From: Saprospiraceae bacterium
Lineage (GTDB): Bacteria > Bacteroidota > Bacteroidia > Chitinophagales > Saprospiraceae
DNA length: 64,000 nt
NCBI GenBank assembly: GCA_016713025.1
Contig: JADJPZ010000004.1
Location: forward strand, 3,100,001-3,164,000
Reading direction: 5' to 3'
Shown here: positions 47,410 through 56,344 of the stretch, piece by piece
Layout: every line of letters starts with the position of its first letter
Numbering within the stretch: the first letter of the stretch is position 1
The notes under the pieces: generated by a model
The model's database searches: none
The model's input: only the letters and a program-made list of their open reading frames with translations
What the model was told of the DNA's origin: nothing
Program-made: the position numbers and the translations under genes

Positions 47410-47931
47410 TTAAAAATTTTTATCTTCAATTATTTTTATATTGCAAATAAAATCCCAAATTGAATTGGCAAAAAGATACTCATTATTTGTATAGAATTCG
47501 TATTCATAGTCATAGTAAAGTCTACCAAATGACTCAGCCGATTTAAAAGAATAAAATATATCGTGTGCTGGAATTCCCGGGCATATAGGCAAAATCAAAT
47601 TTGATCTATAAATTTCTGATATTTCAGAATCAAAATTTTTTAGTCTATTAAGAATTTCAGGAACATTATAACATGTATTAAATTCATGTAATAAAGGATT
47701 AATTGAGTTTTCAAAAATAATATTACAATCTTCTAAAGATACACCTTCATCATAATTGCTAATATCCATAATATTTATTGCATTAAAATGTAATAAATAT
47801 TGCTTAATTGAACCTGGTAAAGACGCATTAAAAAAGGATTCTATTTCTTGAATTAATATTAAATTCTGGTTTAAATTATAATCAAATAATTCCAATCCAG
47901 ACAACCATTGAGTGTTTCTTAAAATTTTCAT
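47410..47931 (-). CDS. SMI1/KNR4 (SUKH)-like immunity protein
   Basis: The protein has 173 residues, with no signal peptide. The pattern IESFFNASLPGSIKQYLLHF, then SLEDCNIIFENSINPLLHEF and the late ILPICPGIPAHDIFYSFKSA and FGRLYYDYEYEFYTNNEYLF fit the SUKH fold, whose members neutralise nuclease toxins in polymorphic-toxin loci, often HNH-type. It starts 24 bp after the stop of the HNH-type toxin gene. The low GC content differs from the toxin leader and fits a variable cassette. The family call is from pattern only. Confidence 0.65.
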   Translation of the reverse strand: MKILRNTQWLSGLELFDYNLNQNLILIQEIESFFNASLPGSIKQYLLHFNAINIMDISNYDEGVSLEDCNIIFENSINPLLHEFNTCYNVPEILNRLKNFDSEISEIYRSNLILPICPGIPAHDIFYSFKSAESFGRLYYDYEYEFYTNNEYLFANSIWDFICNIKIIEDKNF

Positions 47932-47955
47932 AAATTTTTATAATGATTTATTGTT

Positions 47956-50658
47956 TTAAAATATAGGGCCAGAAAACGCCCCCTTTAATCCGTACTTAAT
48001 CATAGCTCCTCCCCCTGTATGTTTTACAGAATTGTGTATTGATGAAGGTACAAGAAACATTGTAATACCATCTTGATGATGATGCCAAGTATGCGGTACT
48101 CCACCAATATTTATTTGATTGCCAGAAAAAGTAATATTATTACCGTATTGACTTTTTACCTGTTTAAACCAATTTGTTGCTAAAGTCAGGTCTGCACCTG
48201 AAGGTGTGTCCGTGGTGTACCCTACCAAATGATTATCTTCAAACTTAATAATTTTATTATTTAATGACCCCCTAGGTGCAAATTCTTCAAATAATGGAAA
48301 ACCATCGCTATCAAAATAAACTTTTTGCCCATTAATAGTTTTATAAGCTGCACATTTTGGACATCCTGCTTTAGTACCAAGTATTAAACCAGAAGGTTTT
48401 GGCATTTTCCAATCAGGCTTTCCAGTAATTCTTCTAACATAATTTTCAATAGCATTCTCACACCCATTATGCACCACAACACCATCATTCCCCACCAAAA
48501 AATTATGCAAGTCCTTGACTTCCAGATTATAGACCTGATGGGTACCTTGTAATTTAGTAATTTTAGAAACTTTTGCCTGTCCGAAGTAAGAGAGTACGAT
48601 CTCATCTTTTTCGAGCTCAAATGCATGTTTCCATCCTCCAGCTGATGCAGAATACACAGGATGATTTTCTGTGATGCCCAGGCTATCTCCAGACTCAAAA
48701 TTGACAATCAATACCTTATCCGAAAGATGGGTAAATATACCAGTAACAGGGCGATAAGCATATCCATCTGCTATATCTTCTTCCGGTACTTTCTGAGGTA
48801 GGATGTGTCTGATATCCGTGATATGAAATGGACCTGAGATACCTTGCTCCAGCAAATTCATATGTACGGTATCATTTAGTTGATATCCTTTTTCTTTTAT
48901 CCAGTCCTGGTGCAAGGCGAGTTGGCACTTACTTTGTCCTCCGACTTGCTCAAAAGTCACACTACACCAGTCGGTATCATTGAGCTGATGAGTATCTCTT
49001 TCTCTTTGTTCATCTGATGTGTATGGGTCTTTGTGGTTTGAATTGGTATCAGACAATATGTCTGTAGATGCGGTGAGGCCATAAGTTGCATTTACTGTTG
49101 TATGGGCTACTACATGGTCCATCAACTTGATTTGCTCGATGGGTATTGGAATCAAGCCAACATCTGCCGATGCAAAAACTGGTGTACCTGAAACGAAACA
49201 TCCACCCAAAAGAAAGCATTTTGCAGCTATTGCCTTTGCAAATACTTTTTGGCCCCCTGATGTACCAGCTATCATACGGAAAGCACCATCAAGATAAAGG
49301 GCTGCAGCATCTTTTATTGGTCCAATAAAACTAGTAACCAAGCTTGCAGAAGCCGCTATGACAAAGTCCTTTATAGCCTGACTTACAGTGTATCCCGAAC
49401 TGGTTGCTTTGCCAGCCACTGCTACAAATCCATCAAGTATAGCTTTTCCAAATTTACTTTTATTTGACTTCCAAGGCAAAAGGCTCGATAATCCACTCCA
49501 GGCTGCACCCAGGTAGTCCACTTTTTTGAATGCCAATTCCCAACTGTTCACTTCAGAATCAGTCAATCTTATAATTACTGCCTGAACCACTGCATCGATA
49601 GCTGAATTACCAAGGATTTTTAAAGCTGCTCCCCAAGGTGAGAGTGTTACACCTCTTTTACCAGTAGGATTTTCTCCACGGGCAGCAACAATTCCTCCGG
49701 GATCTTCAAAGGGTACGAAAGAAAAACGAGAATAAAGCCAATAATTGCCATAATCATCCTTAAGCACAACCCAGCACTCTACATAATCTACATTAGCGGC
49801 TGCGCTTTGCATAGTATTCCATTCCCCATTCGAAAAGCTTTCTACATCAAGAATATATACTAAACCGGTGATACCACTTGCTGAGATTGTTGTGTCACTA
49901 TTAGTTATAGTGATACCAGATGCTAATTCAGTTTTTGATTCATTGACTTGTTCCGGGATATAGTATGCAGCCCCATCGATTATCACTTCCTTACCAAAAT
50001 GATCATAAATGCCATTTTGGCCTAAACCCCAGGATCGATTATTTCCAATCTCGATTTGTGTTTTCCGAAAGCCCAGCTCTTTGGTCAGTTTTCTATCTAT
50101 ATCTTTGAGACATACGGATGGATCCTGGCTATTGCAAAGGCATAATAATATTGTTATTTCTGCGTGACAATCATTGATTATTGATAGTGGAGATGGATTG
50201 GTCGAAGCTGAAGGACTATACTTTTTTATCCTGTTTAGAACTTTAACAGCATCATCCTGGGTAAAACAGCTTGATGCCGGTATGGAAAAGCTGATCCAAA
50301 ACTTCTTAAAGCTGCCATCGAGATTGATCTCCTTGCCTATGGCCAGATGTGGCGTAGATGTATCTACATGGGATGCCAGAAACTCCTGCCACACGGCCTC
50401 CGTACCGCCCTGCATATTGGGATTGTACCCATAAAACCCGAAGGTGTGGACCTTGAAGCCACTGACTCCCGCGTCGGATATCAGCGTCCTGAGACCACAC
50501 GCCGCCGTAGTGATGCGGGCACGCTCTGCCGCATCCCACTCGAGGCCCGAGTAGTCAGAGTGGAAGGTGATGCAGGCCTGGCCTTGTCCAAATACCTTGA
50601 CCGTTGATACTACTATCAGAGTTATCAAAAAGATAGATATTTGGATGAGTTGTTTCAT
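47956..50658 (-). CDS. Polymorphic toxin 1: secreted leader, HINT protease domain, C-terminal HNH/EndoVII-type nuclease
   Basis: The protein has 900 residues. It has a signal peptide (1-25), then a leader/N-terminal domain (GQGQACITFHSDYSGLEWDA ... to ~240) of no known family. A Gly/Ala-rich hydrophobic pre-toxin region follows (~340-480: AILDGFVAVAGKATSSGYTV). The HINT domain runs 487-731: Cys487 in GGCFVSGTPVFAS, NHPV at 665-668, and HNFLVGNDGVVVHNG ending at H730-N731, the expected self-cleavage site. The released tip (732-900) has CPKC (766-769) and the HNH-type signature TWHHHQDGITMFLVPSSIHN (W858, HHH 859-861, H875) plus VKHTGG (H880), typical of WHH/EndoVII-like DNases. A SUKH-like immunity gene follows. 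It is probably an antibacterial effector, exported first by Sec; the later route is unknown. Confidence 0.88.
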   Translation of the reverse strand: MKQLIQISIFLITLIVVSTVKVFGQGQACITFHSDYSGLEWDAAERARITTAACGLRTLISDAGVSGFKVHTFGFYGYNPNMQGGTEAVWQEFLASHVDTSTPHLAIGKEINLDGSFKKFWISFSIPASSCFTQDDAVKVLNRIKKYSPSASTNPSPLSIINDCHAEITILLCLCNSQDPSVCLKDIDRKLTKELGFRKTQIEIGNNRSWGLGQNGIYDHFGKEVIIDGAAYYIPEQVNESKTELASGITITNSDTTISASGITGLVYILDVESFSNGEWNTMQSAAANVDYVECWVVLKDDYGNYWLYSRFSFVPFEDPGGIVAARGENPTGKRGVTLSPWGAALKILGNSAIDAVVQAVIIRLTDSEVNSWELAFKKVDYLGAAWSGLSSLLPWKSNKSKFGKAILDGFVAVAGKATSSGYTVSQAIKDFVIAASASLVTSFIGPIKDAAALYLDGAFRMIAGTSGGQKVFAKAIAAKCFLLGGCFVSGTPVFASADVGLIPIPIEQIKLMDHVVAHTTVNATYGLTASTDILSDTNSNHKDPYTSDEQRERDTHQLNDTDWCSVTFEQVGGQSKCQLALHQDWIKEKGYQLNDTVHMNLLEQGISGPFHITDIRHILPQKVPEEDIADGYAYRPVTGIFTHLSDKVLIVNFESGDSLGITENHPVYSASAGGWKHAFELEKDEIVLSYFGQAKVSKITKLQGTHQVYNLEVKDLHNFLVGNDGVVVHNGCENAIENYVRRITGKPDWKMPKPSGLILGTKAGCPKCAAYKTINGQKVYFDSDGFPLFEEFAPRGSLNNKIIKFEDNHLVGYTTDTPSGADLTLATNWFKQVKSQYGNNITFSGNQINIGGVPHTWHHHQDGITMFLVPSSIHNSVKHTGGGAMIKYGLKGAFSGPIF

Positions 50659-50706
50659 TTTTTATTACAGCACCTTATATTTTAACCACGTAAAATCACA
50701 TGGTCA

Positions 50707-52236
50707 TCACACTTCCTCCCATATCAGTCCATCTACCTTACGTTTTTCGCTATCAAAGTTGATACCTATGATGTGAAAGTGGCTGGCTTTATTTCGATAA
50801 GCATCGAGATATCCCATTTCTTTGACTTGTTGTATGGCTGATTCCGCTGTTTTGTTAAGTTTAAACTCCAAACAATAGACATGGCCTTCATAGAGGATGA
50901 TGGCGTCTGCCCGACCATCTTTGGTGAGTACTTCGCTATGGATATATACGCCCATCAGACTGAACAAAAGGTGGATGATGGCGTGGTAGAAATTTTCATG
51001 TTCTCGCTCCCAAAGTGGATACGGAATGTGGCTAAATGCTTCATTGATGGCATTACTGAGACGAGTATGATCCTTTGATTTTAGACTTGCATTTAGTTCT
51101 ACTAATATCCATTTTGCAGGAGATTTTTGATTTTCAATATAAGTATCTGCCAATCTTTGCAAATATGCTTCTTCGACCTCCATGTTTGGAAATGACAGCG
51201 TGTAATTGCCGAATAACTCATCATAACCGGTGATAGTCAGATAGCCCGTTTGAAACAAGACTGGTACAAGTAAAATATTGTCAATGTTAAAGGAACCCAA
51301 ATCTATGCCACTTGAAACGGTATTTTCGAAATTGTAAAAATGTTGTTTTTTACTCAATTCCATCAAAAATGTAGGCGTACCGGTAGCATACCAATAGTTT
51401 TGAAAGTCTCCGCTAGCAAAAAAGTTTAGTAATGAAAATGGGTTGTACACTCTATTACCTTTGACATGCCATGTATAACCATTGTACCAAAGCCTTATTT
51501 TATCATTATCGTATACTTTCAGTTCTTGTGTAAAGTAATGTTCCAACTCATTTTGACTTATACCACACAATTCATTATATTCTCTTAACATGGTGATGTC
51601 GCGCAGATTGTTCAGATCTGAAAAAATACTCACCTGACTAAATTTGCTCACTCCTGTGATGAATACGAGCTTAAGATATGGATCGGCATCTTTGAGAATG
51701 GAGTAGAATGTCTTCATCACTCCACGATTTTCATGGGCCAAGTGGATGCTTTCTTTGTCCAGATAGTCGATGATGGGCTTGTCATACTCGTCGATGAGGA
51801 TGACTACTTGTTTATTGTATTTAGTATAAAGTGAATGGATCAGTTCTTTAAACATATTGGCAATATCAGATGGGTCTGATTCAAGGATGATGCCATTGTG
51901 TTTTGAAATTTCTTTAAGGGTAGTTCCTATGGCTTTTTGCAATCCCATAGTCCTATACCCTATATTTGAAAACGATATCCTGATGATAGGATACTCATCA
52001 AATGCCCATTTATCATATATGTACAAACCTTCGAATAGTTCTTTTTGTCCCTTGAATACACACTCCATGGTGCTGATCAAGAGTGACTTTCCAAATCTTC
52101 TTGGCCGAGACAGAAAGTAGTATTTATAGCTCGACATCAGTTGATGTAAATATCTCGTTTTGTCAATATATACATAACCATTGTTTCGTATACCACCGAA
52201 ATCTTGCAGACCTATGGGATATTTTTGCATTTCCAT
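50707..52236 (-). CDS. AAA-ATPase-like protein with C-terminal PD-(D/E)XK nuclease domain
   Basis: The protein has 509 residues. The N-terminal AAA-ATPase-like domain begins YPIGLQDFGGIRNNGYVYID KTRYLHQL and has FLSRPRRFGKSLLISTMECV (Walker A-like GKS). It also has VVILIDEYDKPIIDYL (Walker B) and KLVFITGVSKFSQVSIFSDL (sensor). The C-terminal PD-(D/E)XK-like domain shows SEVLTKDGRADAIILYEGHV YCLEFKLNKT (D, E, K). Such proteins are very common and multicopy in Bacteroidota; the function is poorly known, possibly mobile or defence-linked. It lies upstream of the toxin array on the same strand with a 48-bp gap, but is probably unrelated to it. Confidence 0.9.
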   Translation of the reverse strand: MEMQKYPIGLQDFGGIRNNGYVYIDKTRYLHQLMSSYKYYFLSRPRRFGKSLLISTMECVFKGQKELFEGLYIYDKWAFDEYPIIRISFSNIGYRTMGLQKAIGTTLKEISKHNGIILESDPSDIANMFKELIHSLYTKYNKQVVILIDEYDKPIIDYLDKESIHLAHENRGVMKTFYSILKDADPYLKLVFITGVSKFSQVSIFSDLNNLRDITMLREYNELCGISQNELEHYFTQELKVYDNDKIRLWYNGYTWHVKGNRVYNPFSLLNFFASGDFQNYWYATGTPTFLMELSKKQHFYNFENTVSSGIDLGSFNIDNILLVPVLFQTGYLTITGYDELFGNYTLSFPNMEVEEAYLQRLADTYIENQKSPAKWILVELNASLKSKDHTRLSNAINEAFSHIPYPLWEREHENFYHAIIHLLFSLMGVYIHSEVLTKDGRADAIILYEGHVYCLEFKLNKTAESAIQQVKEMGYLDAYRNKASHFHIIGINFDSEKRKVDGLIWEEV

Positions 52237-52286
52237 GTTGCAAAGATAGGTTTTTTGTTTTTTTTAAAACACTGTTTTATAATGTA

Positions 52287-52463
52287 GTGTGTATAACAAA
52301 TTGCACTTTTTCAGTGTTCTTTTTAATAAACGGTAAAAACGTGGTTGAATTGGGTGGGTCTTCTCAAGCGTAGCTTGACAAGCTCTTCAGAGCCTGCCAA
52401 GCTACGCTTGGGAATGAGGGTAGCGATGAAGAAATTTGAATTTGTGCAGTTTGTTATACACAC
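52287..52463 (+). mobile_element. MITE-like element, 177 bp, with 9-bp target duplication
   Basis: The terminal inverted repeats are GTGTGTATAACAAATTGCAC at the left end and GTGCAGTTTGTTATACACAC at the right end. The element is flanked by the perfect 9-bp duplication TATAATGTA (52278-52286 and 52464-52472). Internally it has CGGTAAAAACGTGGTTGAAT, GGGTGGGTC and then a long hairpin (CAAGCGTAGCTTG pairing with CAAGCTACGCTTG). It has no coding capacity. Related copies are at 57660-57866 and 58024-58162, a diverged one at 9537-9724, and a core fragment near 55010. Confidence 0.92.
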
Positions 52464-52475
52464 TATAATGTATCC

Positions 52476-52635
52476 TTAGTTTAAATCACCGAAAAGCATA
52501 AACGATGTAGCAGGATAACAACCCGTAGTATCGGTATGCTTTTTGTACGTGCTCCCCTTCATATCATAAAAATCTACATGCTTACCATCACTGCTAGCTG
52601 TAGGTATCATCGGTTGTGACAATGCCCGGTTTGTG
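52476..52635 (-). pseudogene. FG-GAP gene stub (remnant 2)
   Basis: On the minus strand this segment reads ALSQPMIPTASSDGKHVDFY, then DMKGSTYKKHTDTTGCYPAT and SFMLFGDLN, stopping at 52476. It matches the region after the signal peptide of the FG-GAP protein at 43263-44657 and the stub at 47200-47400. The 5' end merges with unrelated GC-rich sequence. The MITE copy lies 4 bp past its target duplication. Confidence 0.75.
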
Positions 52636-52665
52636 CCCAGCTAGGCGTAGGCTGCGCCTACGTCT

Positions 52666-52870
52666 GTGTGTTACCATCCGACGCGTCGGATAATTTGAAT
52701 TCGAAGCCTTAAATCCATCATATATCTGCTACATCTATCAACAATAAACTGTCTAACGATCTATGCCACTATGCTCTTTGCCATCCATGCCATCTGCGTG
52801 TCGCCATCCGACGCGTCGGATAATTTGAATTATAGACCCTAAATCCATCTATCTGCTAAATCTATTTCCA
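52666..52870. repeat. Two direct repeats (~70 bp) each with a 14-bp palindrome
   Basis: CCATCCGACGCGTCGGATAA followed by TTTGAATT and CTAAATCCATC-like sequence occurs at about 52675-52740 and again at about 52808-52870. Each copy contains the perfect palindrome TCCGACGCGTCGGA. The GC-rich palindromes stand out from AT-rich surroundings. They could be protein-binding or recombination sites; nothing in the sequence tells which. Confidence 0.7.
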
Positions 52871-52943
52871 ATAACCTTTCGAAACCACTAAAAAATTATA
52901 GCACCACTTTGATCAAACAGCGCTTGACAGGCAGCGGTGCAAA

Positions 52944-53390
52944 CTATTCCGAAAGTGTGTCGTGTTTTACCTTACTTTCCAAAGCGGTGATGATCTTCAG
53001 AACTATTCCTTTTTCAAAACAAGACACCAGATATCCTTCATTAAATCTGTCCGCTCGGATGATGACTGTCAGAAGTTTGCATAATGATATCAGATCCAAT
53101 GTATTATATTCAAAATCAGGATTCAGCAGTATGTTTTTTCCATCTTCCCATGCAGCCCAGTCAAAAACCGGTGTCAGTTTCAGACCCGAAATTACATTAG
53201 CTGTTTTTTCCACAACATCTGATCTGTCCCAATACGGAAAAGTTAAAACTCCGTTTTCCAAGGTTTTACAGTCGTAAAACGTGCCAAATTGTTTTGTAGC
53301 TAAAATTTCTGTTTTCAGACAAAACAACCGCTCCCAATCTTTTTCAGAAAGTTGATTGATATGAGATTCAAAATGCTCAATTTCAATCAT
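52944..53390 (-). CDS. DUF6508-like protein, unknown function
   Basis: The protein has 148 residues, with no signal peptide. The pattern LKLTPVFDWAAWEDGKNILL, then FEYNTLDLISLCKLLTVIIR ADRFNEGYL and FEKGIVLKIITALES resembles DUF6508 proteins as I recall them. Members are small cytoplasmic proteins without known activity. Its start overlaps the stop of the Gfo/Idh-type oxidoreductase by 4 nt (53387-53390), so the two are probably translated together. Confidence 0.65.
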   Translation of the reverse strand: MIEIEHFESHINQLSEKDWERLFCLKTEILATKQFGTFYDCKTLENGVLTFPYWDRSDVVEKTANVISGLKLTPVFDWAAWEDGKNILLNPDFEYNTLDLISLCKLLTVIIRADRFNEGYLVSCFEKGIVLKIITALESKVKHDTLSE

Positions 53391-54814
53391 ATCTTCCAGC
53401 CCATTCGGGGCTCTCTTTTCACAAGAGTATTGGCCATCTCAACATTGGTGACTTTCATGTTTTGGGCATCCCAAAGAAGTTTTCTGCGAGCAGGATATTT
53501 GTCGTTTTCCTTGAGATAATAACTCCTCATAGCTAGCACACCCAGCAACATAGCTTCTGTAAATGGTCCGGCATAATCAAATGGTGAACTAACCGTTGCA
53601 TTGCCATAACCTTTTAGACAGGCATTGACCCACTGAAGATAATGTCCCTCGGGAACACGTGCCTCCTTCTCAGGAACTACCAGATCTTTCATGAGCGCAG
53701 TCGGAAGCAATCGGGGATTCTGACCATAACAGTCTGCCATCAGTTTTCCTTTAGTTCCTTCAAAAATGATTCCGCCATCCCAGCCTCCCAGGGCTTCGTC
53801 AGCACCAAGTTCTTCCGGCCTTTCGGGTTTTAATCCTCCATCTATCCATGTGAGTTTGATGTCCGGTTTGCCATTTTTGCCGGGAAAAGTAAAGTACATC
53901 ATAGATGCTGAAGGAAAGGCTTCCGGAATCATCATCTCCTGAAAAAATCCCGACCATGGAGTAGCAAAACTACACTCCACATCGGATGGATAGTCAATTG
54001 GTAAAATTCTGAATGCGGGATCCATAATATGACATGCCATATCTCCTACAGCTCCGGTACCAAAAGCTGTCCATCCTCTCCACCCGAATGGGACATACAT
54101 CTTATTGTACATCACAGGCTGTGCAGGACCTAACCATAAATCCCAGTCCAGTTCTTTTGGTATGCGCTCTTTTGCTTTGGGGGCAGCTATGCCTTGCACC
54201 CATACAGGTCGGTTTGTCCATGCAGTCACTCTGTGTACATCTCCGATCAATCCTGCATCATATATTTCCTTCATTTTTCGTACGTCGTTTCCTGACCCAC
54301 CCTGATTTCCCATCTGGGTCACCACTTTATGCTTCCGGGCAGCTTCAGTCAGCACTCTGGCTTCATGTATGCTCCATGTCAGTGGCTTCTGCACGTACAC
54401 ATGTTTTCCTTTTTCGATAGCGGCGAGTGCGGCCACTGCATGCGTATGGTCAGGGGTTGACACTGTAACTGCGTCAATATTTTTGTGTTCAGCATCGAGC
54501 ATTTTCCTGAAGTCTTTGTAATATTTTGCTGTAGGAAAATTTTGTTTGGATTTAACCGTCTGCCTGTCATCTACATCACATAGAAATGACACTTTTACAT
54601 TGGGGCTTTTGGCGCATTCGGTGAGGTCACTTGCACCCTTGCCACCTGCGCCGATACCTGCAAGATACAGTGTATCACTTGGTGGTATATGTCGACTACC
54701 TCCCAAAACAAAACTGGGTACAATTGTAAATGCAGAAGCGGTTATCGCAGATTGTTTTATAAACTTCCTGCGACCCAAATTATTTTCTTTTTGATTGTGG
54801 CTTTTAGATGACAT
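53387..54814 (-). CDS. Gfo/Idh/MocA-family oxidoreductase with Tat signal
   Basis: The protein has 475 residues. A twin-arginine signal (LGRRKFIKQSAITASAF) targets it folded to the periplasm, as for many Bacteroidota relatives. The Rossmann NAD(P)-binding region follows (LYLAGIGAGGKGASDLTECA, VSFLCDVDD), then the family motif VYVQKPLTWSIHEARVLTEA (with the catalytic-type Lys in QKP). The C-terminal substrate domain has FGTGAVGDMACHIMDPAFRI. Such enzymes oxidise or reduce sugar rings, or act in glycoside cleavage by redox steps. The substrate is unknown. It is followed by the DUF6508-like gene with a 4-nt overlap. Confidence 0.92.
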   Translation of the reverse strand: MSSKSHNQKENNLGRRKFIKQSAITASAFTIVPSFVLGGSRHIPPSDTLYLAGIGAGGKGASDLTECAKSPNVKVSFLCDVDDRQTVKSKQNFPTAKYYKDFRKMLDAEHKNIDAVTVSTPDHTHAVAALAAIEKGKHVYVQKPLTWSIHEARVLTEAARKHKVVTQMGNQGGSGNDVRKMKEIYDAGLIGDVHRVTAWTNRPVWVQGIAAPKAKERIPKELDWDLWLGPAQPVMYNKMYVPFGWRGWTAFGTGAVGDMACHIMDPAFRILPIDYPSDVECSFATPWSGFFQEMMIPEAFPSASMMYFTFPGKNGKPDIKLTWIDGGLKPERPEELGADEALGGWDGGIIFEGTKGKLMADCYGQNPRLLPTALMKDLVVPEKEARVPEGHYLQWVNACLKGYGNATVSSPFDYAGPFTEAMLLGVLAMRSYYLKENDKYPARRKLLWDAQNMKVTNVEMANTLVKREPRMGWKI

Positions 54815-55147
54815 GACTTTATATTTCTATATGAAATGCCAAATTATAAAAAAAACTGAAATTATAATATTACAAGAGATGTTTTTTAAAAAAGCACCAT
54901 AAAACAGAAAATTATTGAAGTAAAATTTTGCTATTTTCACATCTAATTGCCAAGTCATTCCAACAGGTCCGACTCCTAAAGGGGATGATATGCGCTTTAA
55001 AACAATAAAATGGGTGGGTCGTCTCAAGCGTAGCTTGACAGGCTCTTCAGAGCCTGCCAAACTACGCTTGGGAATAAGGTAAAGTGAGACTTTAATTATT
55101 TTGTGCAATAAGTTAGTTAGATATATACGCTATTTAATTCTGATTTC
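54815..55147. other. Intergenic region with a core fragment of the MITE-like family
   Basis: No gene is visible. The core at about 55005-55080 contains GGGTGGGTCGTCTCAAGCGT followed by the same long hairpin as the element at 52287 and GGGAATAAGG. No terminal repeats are recognisable around it, so it is a fragment or an independent hairpin module. The open frame at 54827-55108 is a by-product of this repeat. Confidence 0.6.
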
Positions 55148-55708
55148 TCATGGAGTCTGTTGTGAACTTAGTTTTATATTTGGTATCACAATTTTATAGT
55201 AATTCTTTAGTGATTTATTGGATAAAATATTTTCAATTTTTTGCACTTCCAAAACAGGTTGTATCATGACACTATTTGAATTGTCTTCAGTAACTTGTTC
55301 CGCAGATGCAGTGTTTGCATTATCAGACCATTGAGCAAGCGAATCTTTTGTTTCAAAATTATCAGTTCCTGAGTTAGCGACTATTTTCTTTGGTTGTATA
55401 AGTTTTACTTTAGTATCTGCAACAGTAACTTCCTTATCTGCATGAATAAACCCGGAAGCTGATGTGACAATTTCATTACTTTTAATGGATGAACTTTCAA
55501 GACTCTCTTTGATTTCATCATTATTAAAATAGCCGTATGTCAAAATTCCTGAAATGAATAATGCAAAGAAAGCAAACAGAACCCAAATTAATCTAAATTC
55601 ATTTTTTTTCTCCGGCATACGGGATTCTATTTTGTCCCAAATGTCATCAGGAACATCAGCCACATGATGATAAAGTTTGGTTTTAACAATTTTATTTAAT
55701 GTATTCAT
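55148..55708 (-). CDS. Putative anti-sigma factor / membrane partner of the ECF sigma factor
   Basis: The protein has 186 residues. A short cytoplasmic N-terminus (VADVPDDIWDKIESRMPEKK) precedes one membrane helix (LIWVLFAFFALFISGILTYG) and a Ser/Thr/Asn-rich periplasmic tail without a clear domain. Its start overlaps the sigma factor stop by 4 nt (ATGA), and the topology fits a single-pass anti-sigma protein. It has no zinc-binding HxxxCxxC motif, so it would be an atypical member. The role is inferred from operon position. Confidence 0.7.
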   Translation of the reverse strand: MNTLNKIVKTKLYHHVADVPDDIWDKIESRMPEKKNEFRLIWVLFAFFALFISGILTYGYFNNDEIKESLESSSIKSNEIVTSASGFIHADKEVTVADTKVKLIQPKKIVANSGTDNFETKDSLAQWSDNANTASAEQVTEDNSNSVMIQPVLEVQKIENILSNKSLKNYYKIVIPNIKLSSQQTP

Positions 55709-56265
55709 ACGGCTTGTTTGTATAATTGGGTGACTTTTTCCTGCAACAAGCGACGTGCTTTTGCAAGCTGTGAACGGGATGTAGCTTCTTCAATATGGAG
55801 CATTTCCGCGATCTCTTTATGTGTAGATCCTTCTATGACATACAGATTGAAAACTGTTCTGTAGCGATCAGGTATAGATGTAATCAATCTTATAAGCTCT
55901 TCTTCAGATAATGAAGAAAAAACTTCCGGGGGAACCATATCTTCTTTCACAAGTTCAGGATCCAATTCCTGAAAGATAGTGTGATTTTTTAAATTATTTT
56001 TTATGGCAGTATTGATGACAATGCGTCTGACCCATCCTTCAAAGGACCCTGCATTGGCAAATTCATGCATATGTGTAAATACTTTCACAAAAGCATCCTG
56101 AAGTACATCTTCTGCTTCCTGCCTGTTTTTTGCAAACCTTTGACATACAGCCATCATCTTGCCTGAATACAGATAGAAAATATCCCTCTGAGCAGACCTG
56201 TTACCAGACAAGCATGCTTTAAGGAGTTCCTTTTCTGTTTTACCGTTTACAAGAAGTGGCGACAT
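55705..56265 (-). CDS. RNA polymerase sigma factor, ECF family
   Basis: The protein has 186 residues. Region 2 is LLKACLSGNRSAQRDIFYLY ... FAKNRQEAEDVLQDAFVKVF, and region 4 is SLSEEELIRLITSIPDRYRT, then GSTHKEIAEMLHIEEATSRS. These are the normal promoter-binding helices for a group IV sigma factor of Bacteroidota. It directs RNA polymerase to a small regulon controlled by the membrane partner encoded by the overlapping downstream gene. The start is the ATG at 56265. Confidence 0.93.
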   Translation of the reverse strand: MSPLLVNGKTEKELLKACLSGNRSAQRDIFYLYSGKMMAVCQRFAKNRQEAEDVLQDAFVKVFTHMHEFANAGSFEGWVRRIVINTAIKNNLKNHTIFQELDPELVKEDMVPPEVFSSLSEEELIRLITSIPDRYRTVFNLYVIEGSTHKEIAEMLHIEEATSRSQLAKARRLLQEKVTQLYKQAV

Positions 56266-56344
56266 GTATTATCATATTTGCAATGGAAAATGACTGAAAC
56301 AGATCTGTGCCATTCAGTCATTTTCCGATTTATCCTTTTAACTG

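Noticed and set aside
54827..55108. Open frame of ~93 codons between the oxidoreductase and anti-sigma-like genes
   Set aside because: It covers a core fragment of the MITE-like family and AT-rich DNA, with no start context or protein features.
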